Shown here: positions 24,161-32,228 of the stretch, one piece after another | How the letters are laid out: each line of letters opens with the position of its first letter | Position numbering within the stretch: the stretch's first letter is position 1 | Assembly (NCBI GenBank): GCA_028277915.1 | Contig: JANQFJ010000317.1 | Coordinates: 1-36,537 of the forward strand | Length of the DNA stretch: 36,537 nt | Direction of reading: 5' to 3' | Source of the DNA: Saprospiraceae bacterium | Lineage (GTDB): Bacteria > Bacteroidota > Bacteroidia > Chitinophagales > Saprospiraceae | The notes under the pieces: generated by a model | Databases searched by the model: none | The model's input: only the letters and a program-made list of their open reading frames with translations | What the model was told of the DNA's origin: nothing | Translations under genes and position numbers: made by a program

Positions 24161-24196
24161 AAAAAAAATACCTTGAAAATTGGCTTTCCAAGGTAT
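24161..24196 (-). terminator. Rho-independent terminator of the methyltransferase gene
   Basis: On the minus strand, ATACCTTG (plus 24189-24196) pairs with CAAGGTAT (24168-24175) around a 13-nt loop, followed by a run of eight T. It sits 67 nt past the methyltransferase stop and just upstream of the S9 peptidase start. Confidence 0.8.
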
Positions 24197-24263
24197 AACT
24201 TTTTCAATTCTTTGTAACAATCAGGGATTGTTCTTAACTTTTTTTATGATTCATTTGTCGTTT

Positions 24264-25916
24264 TTAGTCAAGAGATCGCAACAAATTGATACTTACTGTC
24301 GCCAGATCAGATGGAGGATATTTAGCATGATGATTTGGATCAAGCGATAATCCTGCTGCCTTTGCCGCTTTGATAAACACATCGTATTCCACAATATACT
24401 GATCCGAAAAACCATGTGTGCCGTCGTAGGCCGTTACAGCGGTTTTGCCAATATTTGCGGCTGCCAGCGCTGGCGGGATGGTATGCAATTCGATGACCAA
24501 CAGTCCAAATTTTTTCACATAAGGCGTCCATTTTTTGAAATGTTCTATTAAACTTTGAGTAACATTATCGTTTAAAAGCCTTTCTCCTCGGAAACAAAAC
24601 GCCCCGGTTGAAGACGTGTCTAAAATCTGCGGACTTCGATTGGGTCGATTATAAATTCTATTGTGATCTAAAAAGGAACGGACGTTGAGCAACTCACCCA
24701 AATTGATATTGTAATTTTCTTTCAATTTTTTTGCAAGCTGATCCGGGTCACCAATATCTCCCCAGACCACTTCTCCCCAAATGTCAGCTTCTTTTAAAGT
24801 TTGATCTGTAGAAACAAGGGCTGCCTCGTTGAAATCAGAACCGACGATGAAAAGCGGATGCTCTTCCAGCATTTTTCCGCGCAATGTTTTTGTCCAGATC
24901 ACATCAAAAAGGTGTTCCAAAAACGCCCCATTTCCAGAACCCATGTCCGCAAAACCTTTTGGTTGCTCTTCAATCGGGCGATTGAAGAGGTCAATTACGA
25001 TTTCGTCAATTTTTTTAAAATAGCCTGCATGCGCTCCGCCACTTCCCCAAACATTCATTGTCCGATTGACATGGATTTCAGGACTTGTAGGTGGTCGTTC
25101 CCAGAAAATTCGTGGATTGCCATACAGCAATTCTTTTACAGAATTAAACGTTGGCAGATAAGAAACGGTCACTCCATACGCTGCTGCCCTTTTGGCGAAA
25201 AACATACCTTTTGCTGTAAAACTAAACGTTGTTTCCTGGTTTTCAAACCATTCTTTTTCAGTTAAAAATGAGAAAATCGCAAACAAGGTGTCTGAATCTC
25301 CGCCTATTTCTTTTATATCAAAAACTGGATTCAATTGACCGTAGTCTTTAAAAAATCCTTTCATGCCCAAAGCCACCAAAAACGGTCCTATGATTAATCC
25401 TTCAATATGCCTTAACATCTCTTCCTGGACCGTGTTTGTCATTTCATCATTCGATTTTTCAAGATTCCAGTTTTGTTTTAGTTGGTTTAAAATTGACTGG
25501 AGCTTTTCAGCAGCCCTTTTTTCAAATTTTCCAAAAAGAAATTTCTCAAAATCAATCAGAACCGGAATAAAAGAAACCACTTCCCGATAAATATCAACAT
25601 ATTTAAAAGCACGCTCACCTTTTTCGGTCAAAGTAAATTCAATCTGATTATTGCTCACAATATTTTGAGTAAGCCAACCTTGAGAACACAAAATTCGCAG
25701 TGCGACATTGAGATACCCTTCATTGCCTGTGGTCAAAGATTGAATTTCATTTAAACTGACTGTTTTCTTTTCATCTATTAATTTCAAAATTCCGCCATCC
25801 TTCAAGGCAAGTGATGAAGAAGAAACGGAAAATCCGTCAAGATGTTTGAAGATAATTCCCCGAAGTCTGGAGCGTTCTTCTTTTGGTAGGTCAAAAGACA
25901 TTTTTGGTTTTATCAT
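24264..25916 (-). CDS. Class I SAM-dependent methyltransferase with duplicated N-terminal winged-helix-like module
   Basis: A 550-aa protein without signal peptide. The methyltransferase core is in the C-terminal half: FADMGSGNGAFLEH at 322-335 is the SAM-binding glycine motif, VGSDFN (358-363) is the next acidic strand, and VVWGDIGDP (383-391) fits motif II/III. Before it are two similar segments (about 20-129 and 165-267), each with H(L/I)(D/E)G, a hydrophobic helix, L..A...L...W, FT..(E)KG and a closing L(F/Y)G, i.e. winged-helix-like modules seen in dimerising O/C-methyltransferases. The sequence around NVWGSGGAH and GTHGFSDQYIVEYDVF reminds me of AprA/polyketide-type methyltransferases, but no synthase is present. 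The substrate is unknown. ATG 25916 is kept; a Met at codon 6 is an alternative start. A terminator follows. Confidence 0.8.
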   Translation of the reverse strand: MIKPKMSFDLPKEERSRLRGIIFKHLDGFSVSSSSLALKDGGILKLIDEKKTVSLNEIQSLTTGNEGYLNVALRILCSQGWLTQNIVSNNQIEFTLTEKGERAFKYVDIYREVVSFIPVLIDFEKFLFGKFEKRAAEKLQSILNQLKQNWNLEKSNDEMTNTVQEEMLRHIEGLIIGPFLVALGMKGFFKDYGQLNPVFDIKEIGGDSDTLFAIFSFLTEKEWFENQETTFSFTAKGMFFAKRAAAYGVTVSYLPTFNSVKELLYGNPRIFWERPPTSPEIHVNRTMNVWGSGGAHAGYFKKIDEIVIDLFNRPIEEQPKGFADMGSGNGAFLEHLFDVIWTKTLRGKMLEEHPLFIVGSDFNEAALVSTDQTLKEADIWGEVVWGDIGDPDQLAKKLKENYNINLGELLNVRSFLDHNRIYNRPNRSPQILDTSSTGAFCFRGERLLNDNVTQSLIEHFKKWTPYVKKFGLLVIELHTIPPALAAANIGKTAVTAYDGTHGFSDQYIVEYDVFIKAAKAAGLSLDPNHHAKYPPSDLATVSINLLRSLD

Positions 25917-25943
25917 ATTAGTTAAAGATTTATACTAATAACT

Positions 25944-25973
25944 CCCTAAAATTCATGCCTGAATTTTTTAGGG
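25944..25973 (-). promoter_or_regulatory. Strong inverted repeat in the methyltransferase leader
   Basis: CCCTAAAATTCA (25944-25955) pairs with TGAATTTTTTAGGG (25960-25973) with a two-T bulge and a TGCC loop. It lies 27 nt upstream of the methyltransferase ATG. There is no U-tract on either side, so it is not a terminator; it may be an operator or mRNA leader structure. Confidence 0.45.
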
Positions 25974-26131
25974 CAATGCTTCTACTTTTAAAACCAAGCT
26001 AATTTGTGAAAAGTTGCTAAAAAATGAGCTTTAAGTTGGTAATCTTATGATCACAGAATTTTTTGATAATTGTCTTCAAATCCAGACAAATTTTGTTGAA
26101 ATCACCAAGCAAGGAAAAGGCTGCTTACAGG

Positions 26132-26533
26132 TTATTTAATCCTTCGCCATTTGATTGTTCTTTTCATGATGCCATAGCGGATATTGAGTTTGAAGGAATC
26201 TTCGGTAGTAGGTTTGATATCACAGTCCATGTATTTGTCGAGTTTTGGAATGTATATTTCTCCGTTGACATAATTGCCGTTTTCATACTTTAAACCGGAG
26301 ATGAGTCTTTCGTTTTTTCGGGGGTTTCCGTTTTTGTCCAATTCATGTCCTTTTGCAGGTTTTACAAGAATTCCAACATAGGTGTTTCCATCTTTTTTAA
26401 ATTCCATAACAGCATGATCATAGTCATTGGTCCAAACGCCGACAATGTTGCCTTCTCTTTTAGGTGGAATTAAATCGTTTGCTGAAATTGAATACGAACA
26501 AAGGATTAAAAATAAAAGCAGCCAATGTTTCAT
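26132..26533 (-). CDS. DUF2147 family exported protein
   Basis: A 133-aa protein with a Sec signal peptide (hydrophobic 4-17, cleavage near SISA-ND). The body follows the DUF2147 pattern: IVGVWTNDYDHAVMEFKKDGNTYVGILVKP, LDKNGNPRKNERLISGLKY, NGEIYIPKLDKYMDCDIKP and a closing KRTIKWRR. The family consists of small periplasmic beta-rich proteins without established function. It is transcribed in the same direction as the methyltransferase, 215 nt upstream of it; that gap holds the inverted repeat described separately and no gene. No clean promoter or terminator is visible. Confidence 0.82.
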   Translation of the reverse strand: MKHWLLLFLILCSYSISANDLIPPKREGNIVGVWTNDYDHAVMEFKKDGNTYVGILVKPAKGHELDKNGNPRKNERLISGLKYENGNYVNGEIYIPKLDKYMDCDIKPTTEDSFKLNIRYGIMKRTIKWRRIK

Positions 26534-26721
26534 AGGACAGAATATTAAGTTTTGTTTTTAGCAATAACAAGTAAAAAATGAATTTTCCGACGGTTTTATT
26601 ATTATAGTTTGACGTATAATTAAAGGTTTTTCGATGACAAATAGTTTCTTTTTAACAAATTTTTAGCCTTCGGATTTCTAAAAATCTTTTTAAAGATCAC
26701 CTTAAAATTACGAATTTAAAA

Positions 26722-26729
26722 TACCTTTG
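26722..26729 (+). promoter_or_regulatory. -7 box (TACCTTTG) of the exonuclease III gene
   Basis: Exact TAnnTTTG match ending 23 nt before the ATG at 26753. A 14-nt direct repeat (26673-26686 and 26729-26742) starts at its last base, and an inverted repeat ATCTTT/AAAGAT lies at 26685-26698. Confidence 0.58.
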
Positions 26730-26752
26730 GATTTCTAAAAATAAACATTCTT

Positions 26753-27520
26753 ATGACGAAAATTATCTCTTACAACGTCAATGGTATTCGTGCCGCAACC
26801 AATAAAGGCCTTTTGACCTGGATCAATGAAAATGACTTTGATATCGTCTCGGTTCAGGAGATCAAGGCTATGAAGGAACAAGCTCCCTTGGCCTTGATTG
26901 AAGAATTGGGTTATCACCATTATTGGCATTCCGCTGAAAAAAAAGGATATAGCGGTGTAGCCACGTTTTCAAAAAAAGAACCTGATAATGTTGTCATAGG
27001 TTGTGGAATAGAAAAATATGACCGCGAAGGACGTATCCTGCGAACAGATTTTGGAGATACCACATTGCTCAATTGTTATTTCCCAAGCGGAACGACAGGA
27101 GATATTCGACAAGATTTTAAATACGAATTTTTAAATGATTTTTTTAATTGGATTGAAAACCTGAAAAAAGAAAGACCAAACCTGATTATCGTTGGGGATT
27201 ATAATATCGCCCATACGGAAATGGATATCCACAATCCAAAAAGTAATAAAAACTCATCTGGCTTTTTGCCAGAGGAACGAGCCTGGATGACCAAGTGGTT
27301 TGAAAGTGGTTTTACGGATGCATTTCGACATCTCAATCCCGAATTGGTTCAATACAGCTGGTGGAGTTTTCGTGCGAATGCAAGAGCTAACAATAAAGGT
27401 TGGAGGATTGATTATCAGAGTGTTAGCAATCCTTTGAAAGACAAAATCAAACAGTCATTTCAAATAAAGGACGCGGTTCATTCTGACCATTGTCCAGTAT
27501 TTATGGAAATTGATATTTAG
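26753..27520 (+). CDS. xth: Exodeoxyribonuclease III (AP endonuclease family)
   Basis: A 255-aa cytoplasmic repair nuclease of the EEP fold that cleaves DNA at abasic sites and trims 3' ends. Seen: SYNVNGIRAA (Asn metal/phosphate site), VSVQEIKA (metal-binding Glu), GDYNIAHTEMDIHNPK (Asp/Asn catalytic segment), WWSFRANARANNKGWRIDYQ (DNA-contact loop) and the terminal HSDHCPVFMEI (catalytic Asp-His). All active-site elements are present. The full-length chain has the normal size for the family. It has its own promoter and is followed by a short, repeat-like intergenic stretch before the convergent thioredoxin-fold gene. The symbol xth is family-level; the exoA/xthA subtype is not resolved. Confidence 0.93.
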   Translation: MTKIISYNVNGIRAATNKGLLTWINENDFDIVSVQEIKAMKEQAPLALIEELGYHHYWHSAEKKGYSGVATFSKKEPDNVVIGCGIEKYDREGRILRTDFGDTTLLNCYFPSGTTGDIRQDFKYEFLNDFFNWIENLKKERPNLIIVGDYNIAHTEMDIHNPKSNKNSSGFLPEERAWMTKWFESGFTDAFRHLNPELVQYSWWSFRANARANNKGWRIDYQSVSNPLKDKIKQSFQIKDAVHSDHCPVFMEIDI

Positions 27521-27583
27521 TTTTTGGTTAAAGGTAAAATGGTTAAGTAGTTAGATGGCCATAGCATCCTCCGTTCGTCTCTT

Positions 27584-28744
27584 TTACATTTTATAAATTT
27601 CGTCGAGGAGTTTTTGAGTTTCGGAGTAATCTTCCCCTGATTCTTTAGCTATATCAATGGCTTTTTTTGCTGCTTTAATGGCTTTTTTCTTTTTACCAAG
27701 TTTGGAGTACAATGCTGCCAAAGTATCATTGTTGTAAAAATTATTATCCATTTTAATGGATTTTTTTGTCCATTTGACAGCTTGCTTCAGTTGCTTTTTA
27801 TCATCAACAACTGTGTAAAAAGTCCAGGCAATGTCATTTAATTCTCCAGGATCATTGGTCGGGAAATCTTTATAATACTCGATCGCAGATTTTGCAAAAT
27901 TGTCTCGATCACCTGCTTGTCGATAATAGCTCAATCGAAAAGCAGCCGAAAGTTGTTTTGCTTTTTCGGGATAAACCTTCTCGTATAAAGCATCAATTTG
28001 CTCAAGGCTTGAACTTTCAGCGCTATCATTGATTGAATTGAAAATCAGTGTCTGCAATTTTGATGATACTTCAATTTGTCCGAATTTTTTGATATACACA
28101 TCTTTGTTTTCAACAAAATGGTTGAAAAGATCAGAATCCGTATCACTTACATATTTAAAAATAAACTCCAGGTTTTCATCGCTGTTCCAATCATTTTGGG
28201 TTTTCATATAGGCTTCAACGGCTGGTGCGTGGCTTCCGTCATAAGCTTCATAAAGGACTGAAGCATATTTTTTTAAAAAATCGGGATCGCGATCTCCTTT
28301 TTCAAAACGTACCTTCAATGAAGAAATTCGCTTCGATGGATCAAGTGCAGTATTACCTAATTCAATGAATTCAGGGGAATCCTTATATCCCGCTGATCGA
28401 TGGATCAAAGAGCCATCAGCTGCAACAAAAAGCAAGGTTGGATAGACTTTTACATTGTATGTTTGTGCAAAACTCAGCCCTTCCCCTTTTTCCATATCCA
28501 TCTGGACATTGATGAATTTTTCATTATAAAACTCTCCTACATTTTTTTGTGGAAATACATCCCTTGCCATTTTTTTACACGGTCCGCACCATACAGTATA
28601 CGCATCAACAAAAATCAGTTTGTCCTCTTTTTCGGCTTTCGCCAGAATGCTTTCCCAGTCTCCATTACTAAATTCAATCCCTTCTTGCCCAATGGCAACC
28701 GTCATGACCATGGCATAAACAATAACTGAAAGTATTTTCTTCAT
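27584..28744 (-). CDS. Exported thioredoxin-fold protein with C-terminal TPR-like helices (copy 1)
   Basis: A 386-aa protein with a Sec signal peptide (about 4-20, AIG-Q) followed by a thioredoxin-like domain (about 25-130) with WCGPCKKM (active Cys53/Cys56) and the cis-Pro segment VYPTLLF. The rest is alpha-helical, with TPR-like spacing (about 290-380: WTKKSIKMDNNFYNNDTLAALYSKLGKKKKAIKAAKKAI). It probably acts as a periplasmic thiol-disulfide reductase or oxidase; its partner is unknown. The upstream gene, 40 nt away on the same strand, is a paralogue with the same layout. ATG 28744 is preferred over the TTG one codon earlier. CPxC is CGPC, as in thioredoxin. Confidence 0.85.
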   Translation of the reverse strand: MKKILSVIVYAMVMTVAIGQEGIEFSNGDWESILAKAEKEDKLIFVDAYTVWCGPCKKMARDVFPQKNVGEFYNEKFINVQMDMEKGEGLSFAQTYNVKVYPTLLFVAADGSLIHRSAGYKDSPEFIELGNTALDPSKRISSLKVRFEKGDRDPDFLKKYASVLYEAYDGSHAPAVEAYMKTQNDWNSDENLEFIFKYVSDTDSDLFNHFVENKDVYIKKFGQIEVSSKLQTLIFNSINDSAESSSLEQIDALYEKVYPEKAKQLSAAFRLSYYRQAGDRDNFAKSAIEYYKDFPTNDPGELNDIAWTFYTVVDDKKQLKQAVKWTKKSIKMDNNFYNNDTLAALYSKLGKKKKAIKAAKKAIDIAKESGEDYSETQKLLDEIYKM

Positions 28745-28784
28745 CAATTTATGGAATTGTTATTCTTAAAGGTTTAAAAAACAG

Positions 28785-29951
28785 TTAACTCTGTTCAATT
28801 TTTTGGATGAGTTGGTTTATCGCTCGCTGAATATTTTTTTGACCTTCGGCTAATTCTAAAGATTTATTTGCGATTTCGAGTGCATCATCTTTTTTTCCGT
28901 TCATCATTAAAATTTCAGCATAAGTGTAATAATGATCGTATCGTTTTCCAGAATGTGCTGCCTTTTTAGCAATTTTTTCAGCATACCTCATCGCCTTGAA
29001 GTCACTTGAAAAACTGATCATTATTTCTTTTGCGAGTGTGTGCAATCCATCTGTATCATTCTTGATTTCCTTTTTTACGTAAGCATTACAAACTTTGATG
29101 TAATTTTCTGCGTCACCTTTTGCCCGAAAATATTTTAAATCAGCATTCAAACTAAATTCTTCCGCCTTTTGAGGATAGTATGCTTTCATTTTAGATTTTG
29201 CCTCTTCATGAAGGTCATCACTTTTAAATTCAATGGCTTTTTGCGCTGTTTTTTTGCAGGCGTTTTCAATTTTTAGAGCAACAGCTTCTTTTGATTCCAA
29301 TGCTTCGATTTTTGAACGATATTTTATCAACAAATCAAAAATCCGAGAATCTGCTTCAACAACAGCTTCAAAAATGAATCGAAGATTAAATGCTGTTGTG
29401 AGGTTTTCCTGAGATTTTAAATAATCATTTGAAACCTTTAAACTTGGTTTACCTGCTTTATTGAGTGCTTTTACGTACTGAAAAACCATTTCCGGATCAC
29501 GATCTCCTTTTTCATATTTTTCAGCATATTCTCCACTTTTATCTGACTTCCCAAGAACTGATTGACCCAGCTCAATAAATTGTTCTACTTGTCTAGCTCC
29601 TTTTGTTTTATGCACTACTTTTCCATCACCATCAATAAAATAGAGCGTAGGATAGGCCGATACAGGATATTTTTGCTGAAACATTCTCCCGGGCTTTTTT
29701 TCCATGTCAATTTTCAAGTTGATGAAATTTTGATTGAAAAACTCCCCTACGTCACTATCTGTGAAAACATATTTTGACATTTTTTTGCAAGGTCCACACC
29801 AAGTCGTAAAAGCATCCACGAATATAATCTTATCCTGTATCTGTGCCTGCTCCAGTGCTTCCTCCCATGTTCCATGAAAAAAATCAATACCCTGAGCATC
29901 GATTTGATTTAAACTTGAAACTATCAGAAATAATAAGGTTATACACCTCAT
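28785..29951 (-). CDS. Exported thioredoxin-fold protein with C-terminal helices (copy 2)
   Basis: A 388-aa paralogue of the downstream gene. The signal peptide (1-20, ends DAQ) is followed by GIDFFHGTWEEAL, DKIIFVDAFTTWCGPCKKM (Cys52/Cys55), VGEFFNQNFINLKIDMEK, AYPTLYF and YEKGDRDPEM. All of these blocks recur in order in copy 1, including the EKGDRDP linker between the thioredoxin and helical parts. The helical half has diverged more (many Lys/Glu; TPR-like EIANKSLELAEGQKN near the end). Tandem arrangement with a 40-nt gap implies duplication and joint transcription. Both keep a functional-looking CGPC, so neither copy looks degenerate. Confidence 0.85.
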   Translation of the reverse strand: MRCITLLFLIVSSLNQIDAQGIDFFHGTWEEALEQAQIQDKIIFVDAFTTWCGPCKKMSKYVFTDSDVGEFFNQNFINLKIDMEKKPGRMFQQKYPVSAYPTLYFIDGDGKVVHKTKGARQVEQFIELGQSVLGKSDKSGEYAEKYEKGDRDPEMVFQYVKALNKAGKPSLKVSNDYLKSQENLTTAFNLRFIFEAVVEADSRIFDLLIKYRSKIEALESKEAVALKIENACKKTAQKAIEFKSDDLHEEAKSKMKAYYPQKAEEFSLNADLKYFRAKGDAENYIKVCNAYVKKEIKNDTDGLHTLAKEIMISFSSDFKAMRYAEKIAKKAAHSGKRYDHYYTYAEILMMNGKKDDALEIANKSLELAEGQKNIQRAINQLIQKIEQS

Positions 29952-30092
29952 AATTATTTTTATTTTATTTTTTAAAATTTATACTGCAAGTTAAAAAGAT
30001 TCTTTCTGCTTTGCACAAGAAAAAACGCTTGTCACAAGACAGGGGATCGTAATTCGATCCATTTTAACAAATCAGTAACAAAGATTGTGAAA

Positions 30093-30641
30093 TTATTTAT
30101 TTTGAAAGCCTTTGACCAACTCCTCCGGTGATTTGCCAATGTTTTCTAAAACTACTCTCACCTGATCAGCAAGTTGATCTTCTGGAAAACGGTTCAAAAA
30201 ATCATCATAACATATTTTAGCGTTTTCCAAGTCGTTCATGTGATTTTCATACGTGAAGCCTTGCAAAAAAAGTGCGTCCGGCGCTCTTTCATAATTAGTG
30301 TAATTCTGATGTATATTTTTAAAAAGGTTCACTGCTTCCTCAAAAGAACCTATCCCAACAGCAACATTCCCCGCTCGAAAAAGATAAGCAGGACTCAACT
30401 CATCCTCCGGAAAAACTCTTGCAAAAGTTTTACTCTTTTCGATTAAATCATTTGCCAGTTTTCGGTTTATTTTTTGTTCGGCATTTGCTTTCAACGTATC
30501 TTCCAATTGTTTGATTTCCTGCACTAATTTTTCTTTTTCTGTCATTGGATTTTTTTGAGTTTCAGATCCAGAGTTTGTACAACTTTGACAAACCAAAATG
30601 CATAAAGAAGTAATTACGACTATTGAAAGTATTTTTCTCAT
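30093..30641 (-). CDS. Small lipoprotein with tetratricopeptide-like helices
   Basis: A 182-aa lipoprotein: signal about 3-20, CQSC lipobox with lipid Cys near 21. A charged coiled-coil stretch (MTEKEKLVQEIKQLEDTLKANAEQKI) comes next. TPR-like helical pairs follow (AYLFRAGNVAVGIGSFEEAVNLFKNIHQNY, APDALFLQGFTYENHMNDLENAKICYDDFLNRFPEDQLADQVRVVLENI). The second pair resembles the outer-membrane lipoprotein/YbgF type of TPR, and may serve in periplasmic or outer-membrane complex assembly (inference). Its promoter box is at 30657-30664. It lies divergently to DUF1800, and 141 nt before the thioredoxin pair on the same strand. Confidence 0.8.
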   Translation of the reverse strand: MRKILSIVVITSLCILVCQSCTNSGSETQKNPMTEKEKLVQEIKQLEDTLKANAEQKINRKLANDLIEKSKTFARVFPEDELSPAYLFRAGNVAVGIGSFEEAVNLFKNIHQNYTNYERAPDALFLQGFTYENHMNDLENAKICYDDFLNRFPEDQLADQVRVVLENIGKSPEELVKGFQNK

Positions 30642-30656
30642 TTTTCAAGTTTAATG

Positions 30657-30664
30657 CAAAAATA
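30657..30664 (-). promoter_or_regulatory. -7 box (TATTTTTG) of the TPR lipoprotein gene
   Basis: The minus strand reads AAGGTTATTTTTGC, 15 nt before the ATG at 30641, and matches the context of the thioesterase promoter. No -33 TTG seen. Confidence 0.58.
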
Positions 30665-30765
30665 ACCTTTTTGCTTTTTAATTATGATAAAACTATACCA
30701 ATCCGAAAAGTATCAACCGATAATTTTCAGGCGACCTTAAACCTCCTGATTTGTCAGCAGTCAAA

Positions 30766-32169
30766 ATGGAAAATATTTTGAAAATGACAGCCATCGAAAA
30801 AATAAAACATCTTTATTGGAGAGCCGGATTTGGAATGAGTCCAAAAGAGTGGAAAAATGCAAGCAACCTTAGCCTGGAACAAGCGGTCAACGACCTTTTT
30901 GATCGAGCAAAATCAATACAAAAAATTAAAGCCCATGTATTTGAGTTTCCCTCTGATCGGCCAAAGAACCTGAGCAAAGAAGAAAAAAAAGCCATTCGAA
31001 AAAATGAGAGAAAACTGGTTTTAAAACAAAATGCAGACTGGGTTCGGCGAATGGCTGATCCATCGGAAAGTGCTTTGCTCGAAAAAATGTGTTTGTTTTG
31101 GCATGGCCATTTTGCATGCACAACCAAGGGTTCGAAAATTGCAAATGACCAATTGAATACTATTCGTAAACATGCTTTGGGCACTTTTGGTGATCTGGTT
31201 CATGCGATGGCAAAAGATGTTTCGATGATCCGATTTCTCAACAACCAACAAAATCGAAAGAACAAACCAAATGAAAATTTTGCGCGGGAACTGATGGAGT
31301 TATTTACCATTGGACGTGGAAATTATACCGAAAATGACATCAAAGAAGCTGCTAGAGCTTTTACCGGATGGTCGAGTAATTTCAAAAGAGATTTTGTTTT
31401 TCGAAAAAATCAACATGATTTTGGAAGCAAAACTTTCATGGGCAAAAAAGGAAATTTCAATGGCGATGAGATCATTGATATTATTTTAGCACGTCCGGAA
31501 ACCGCTGATTTTATCGTTCGAAAAATTTACCGTTTTTTCGTGAACGAACGAGTCGATGAGACAAGAGTCAAATACCTGTCTAAATTATTTTACAATTCAA
31601 ACTATGACATCAAAAAACTGATGCATTCGATTTTTTCGAGCGGTTGGTTTTACTATCCTGGGAATATCGGTACAAAGATAAAATCACCCATAGAATTGAT
31701 GGCTGGAACAATGCGCACGCTTGGGGTAATGTTTGATGAACCAACCACTTTATTCTTCCTAGAAAAAGCTTTGGGGCAGGTTTTGTTCAATCCGCCAAAT
31801 GTTGCAGGATGGCCCGGCGGAAAAGCCTGGATTGATAATTCTACTTTAATGCTACGATTGAATTTGGTCACATATCTATTTCAAGCAGTTGATTTAAATT
31901 TTAAAACAAAAGAAGAATTTGAAAGTGCGCAAAGAAATAAAAGAGTCAGAAGAATAAAAGCTGAGGTCGATTTAATCCCTATGGTTGAATTTTTCAAAAA
32001 CGACCCCCAATCAAGCGTTTTTAAAAACTTGTCTTCTTACTTATTACAGGCAAACTCGAATTTGGAATTAACTGATTTCGACCGCTTTATTATTAAAAAC
32101 AATCAAGATGATTTTGTTAAAACACTGATTTTAAGATTGATGTCATTGCCCGAATACCAAATGTGCTAA
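30766..32169 (+). CDS. DUF1800 family protein
   Basis: A 467-aa protein (from ATG 30766; another ATG at 30784 and a TTG at 30751 are alternatives). Hallmarks of the family are HLYWRAGFGMSP near the start, LFWHGHFAC, NQQNRKNKPNENFARELMELFTIGRGNYTENDIKEAARAFTGW (about 165-207), PNVAGWPGGKAWIDNSTLMLRL and a C-terminal helical tail. The function is undefined; the family usually sits next to DUF1501, as here (59 nt upstream of it). No signal peptide is obvious, which is unusual for an assumed partner of an exported protein, unless export happens through the partner. No exact -7 box was found upstream. Confidence 0.87.
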   Translation: MENILKMTAIEKIKHLYWRAGFGMSPKEWKNASNLSLEQAVNDLFDRAKSIQKIKAHVFEFPSDRPKNLSKEEKKAIRKNERKLVLKQNADWVRRMADPSESALLEKMCLFWHGHFACTTKGSKIANDQLNTIRKHALGTFGDLVHAMAKDVSMIRFLNNQQNRKNKPNENFARELMELFTIGRGNYTENDIKEAARAFTGWSSNFKRDFVFRKNQHDFGSKTFMGKKGNFNGDEIIDIILARPETADFIVRKIYRFFVNERVDETRVKYLSKLFYNSNYDIKKLMHSIFSSGWFYYPGNIGTKIKSPIELMAGTMRTLGVMFDEPTTLFFLEKALGQVLFNPPNVAGWPGGKAWIDNSTLMLRLNLVTYLFQAVDLNFKTKEEFESAQRNKRVRRIKAEVDLIPMVEFFKNDPQSSVFKNLSSYLLQANSNLELTDFDRFIIKNNQDDFVKTLILRLMSLPEYQMC

Positions 32170-32228
32170 GAGAGGAGAGCCAACGGAAGAAGAAAGAGTG
32201 ACTCTTTATTTTAAAATAAAACCAAATC

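Noticed and set aside
24801-25265. 154-aa plus-strand frame antisense to the methyltransferase
   Set aside because: No recognisable motif and composition typical of reverse-frame translation; the opposite frame has clear SAM motifs.
30044-30060. GGATCG-TAATT-CGATCC hairpin after the TPR lipoprotein gene as its terminator
   Set aside because: Perfect 6-bp stem, but no U-tract on the minus strand; kept only as an inverted repeat of unknown meaning.
32193-32211. AAAGAGT-G-ACTCTTT hairpin between DUF1800 and DUF1501 as a terminator
   Set aside because: The central loop is too short for the full stem; the effective stem is about 5 bp and AT-rich, so it was not listed.
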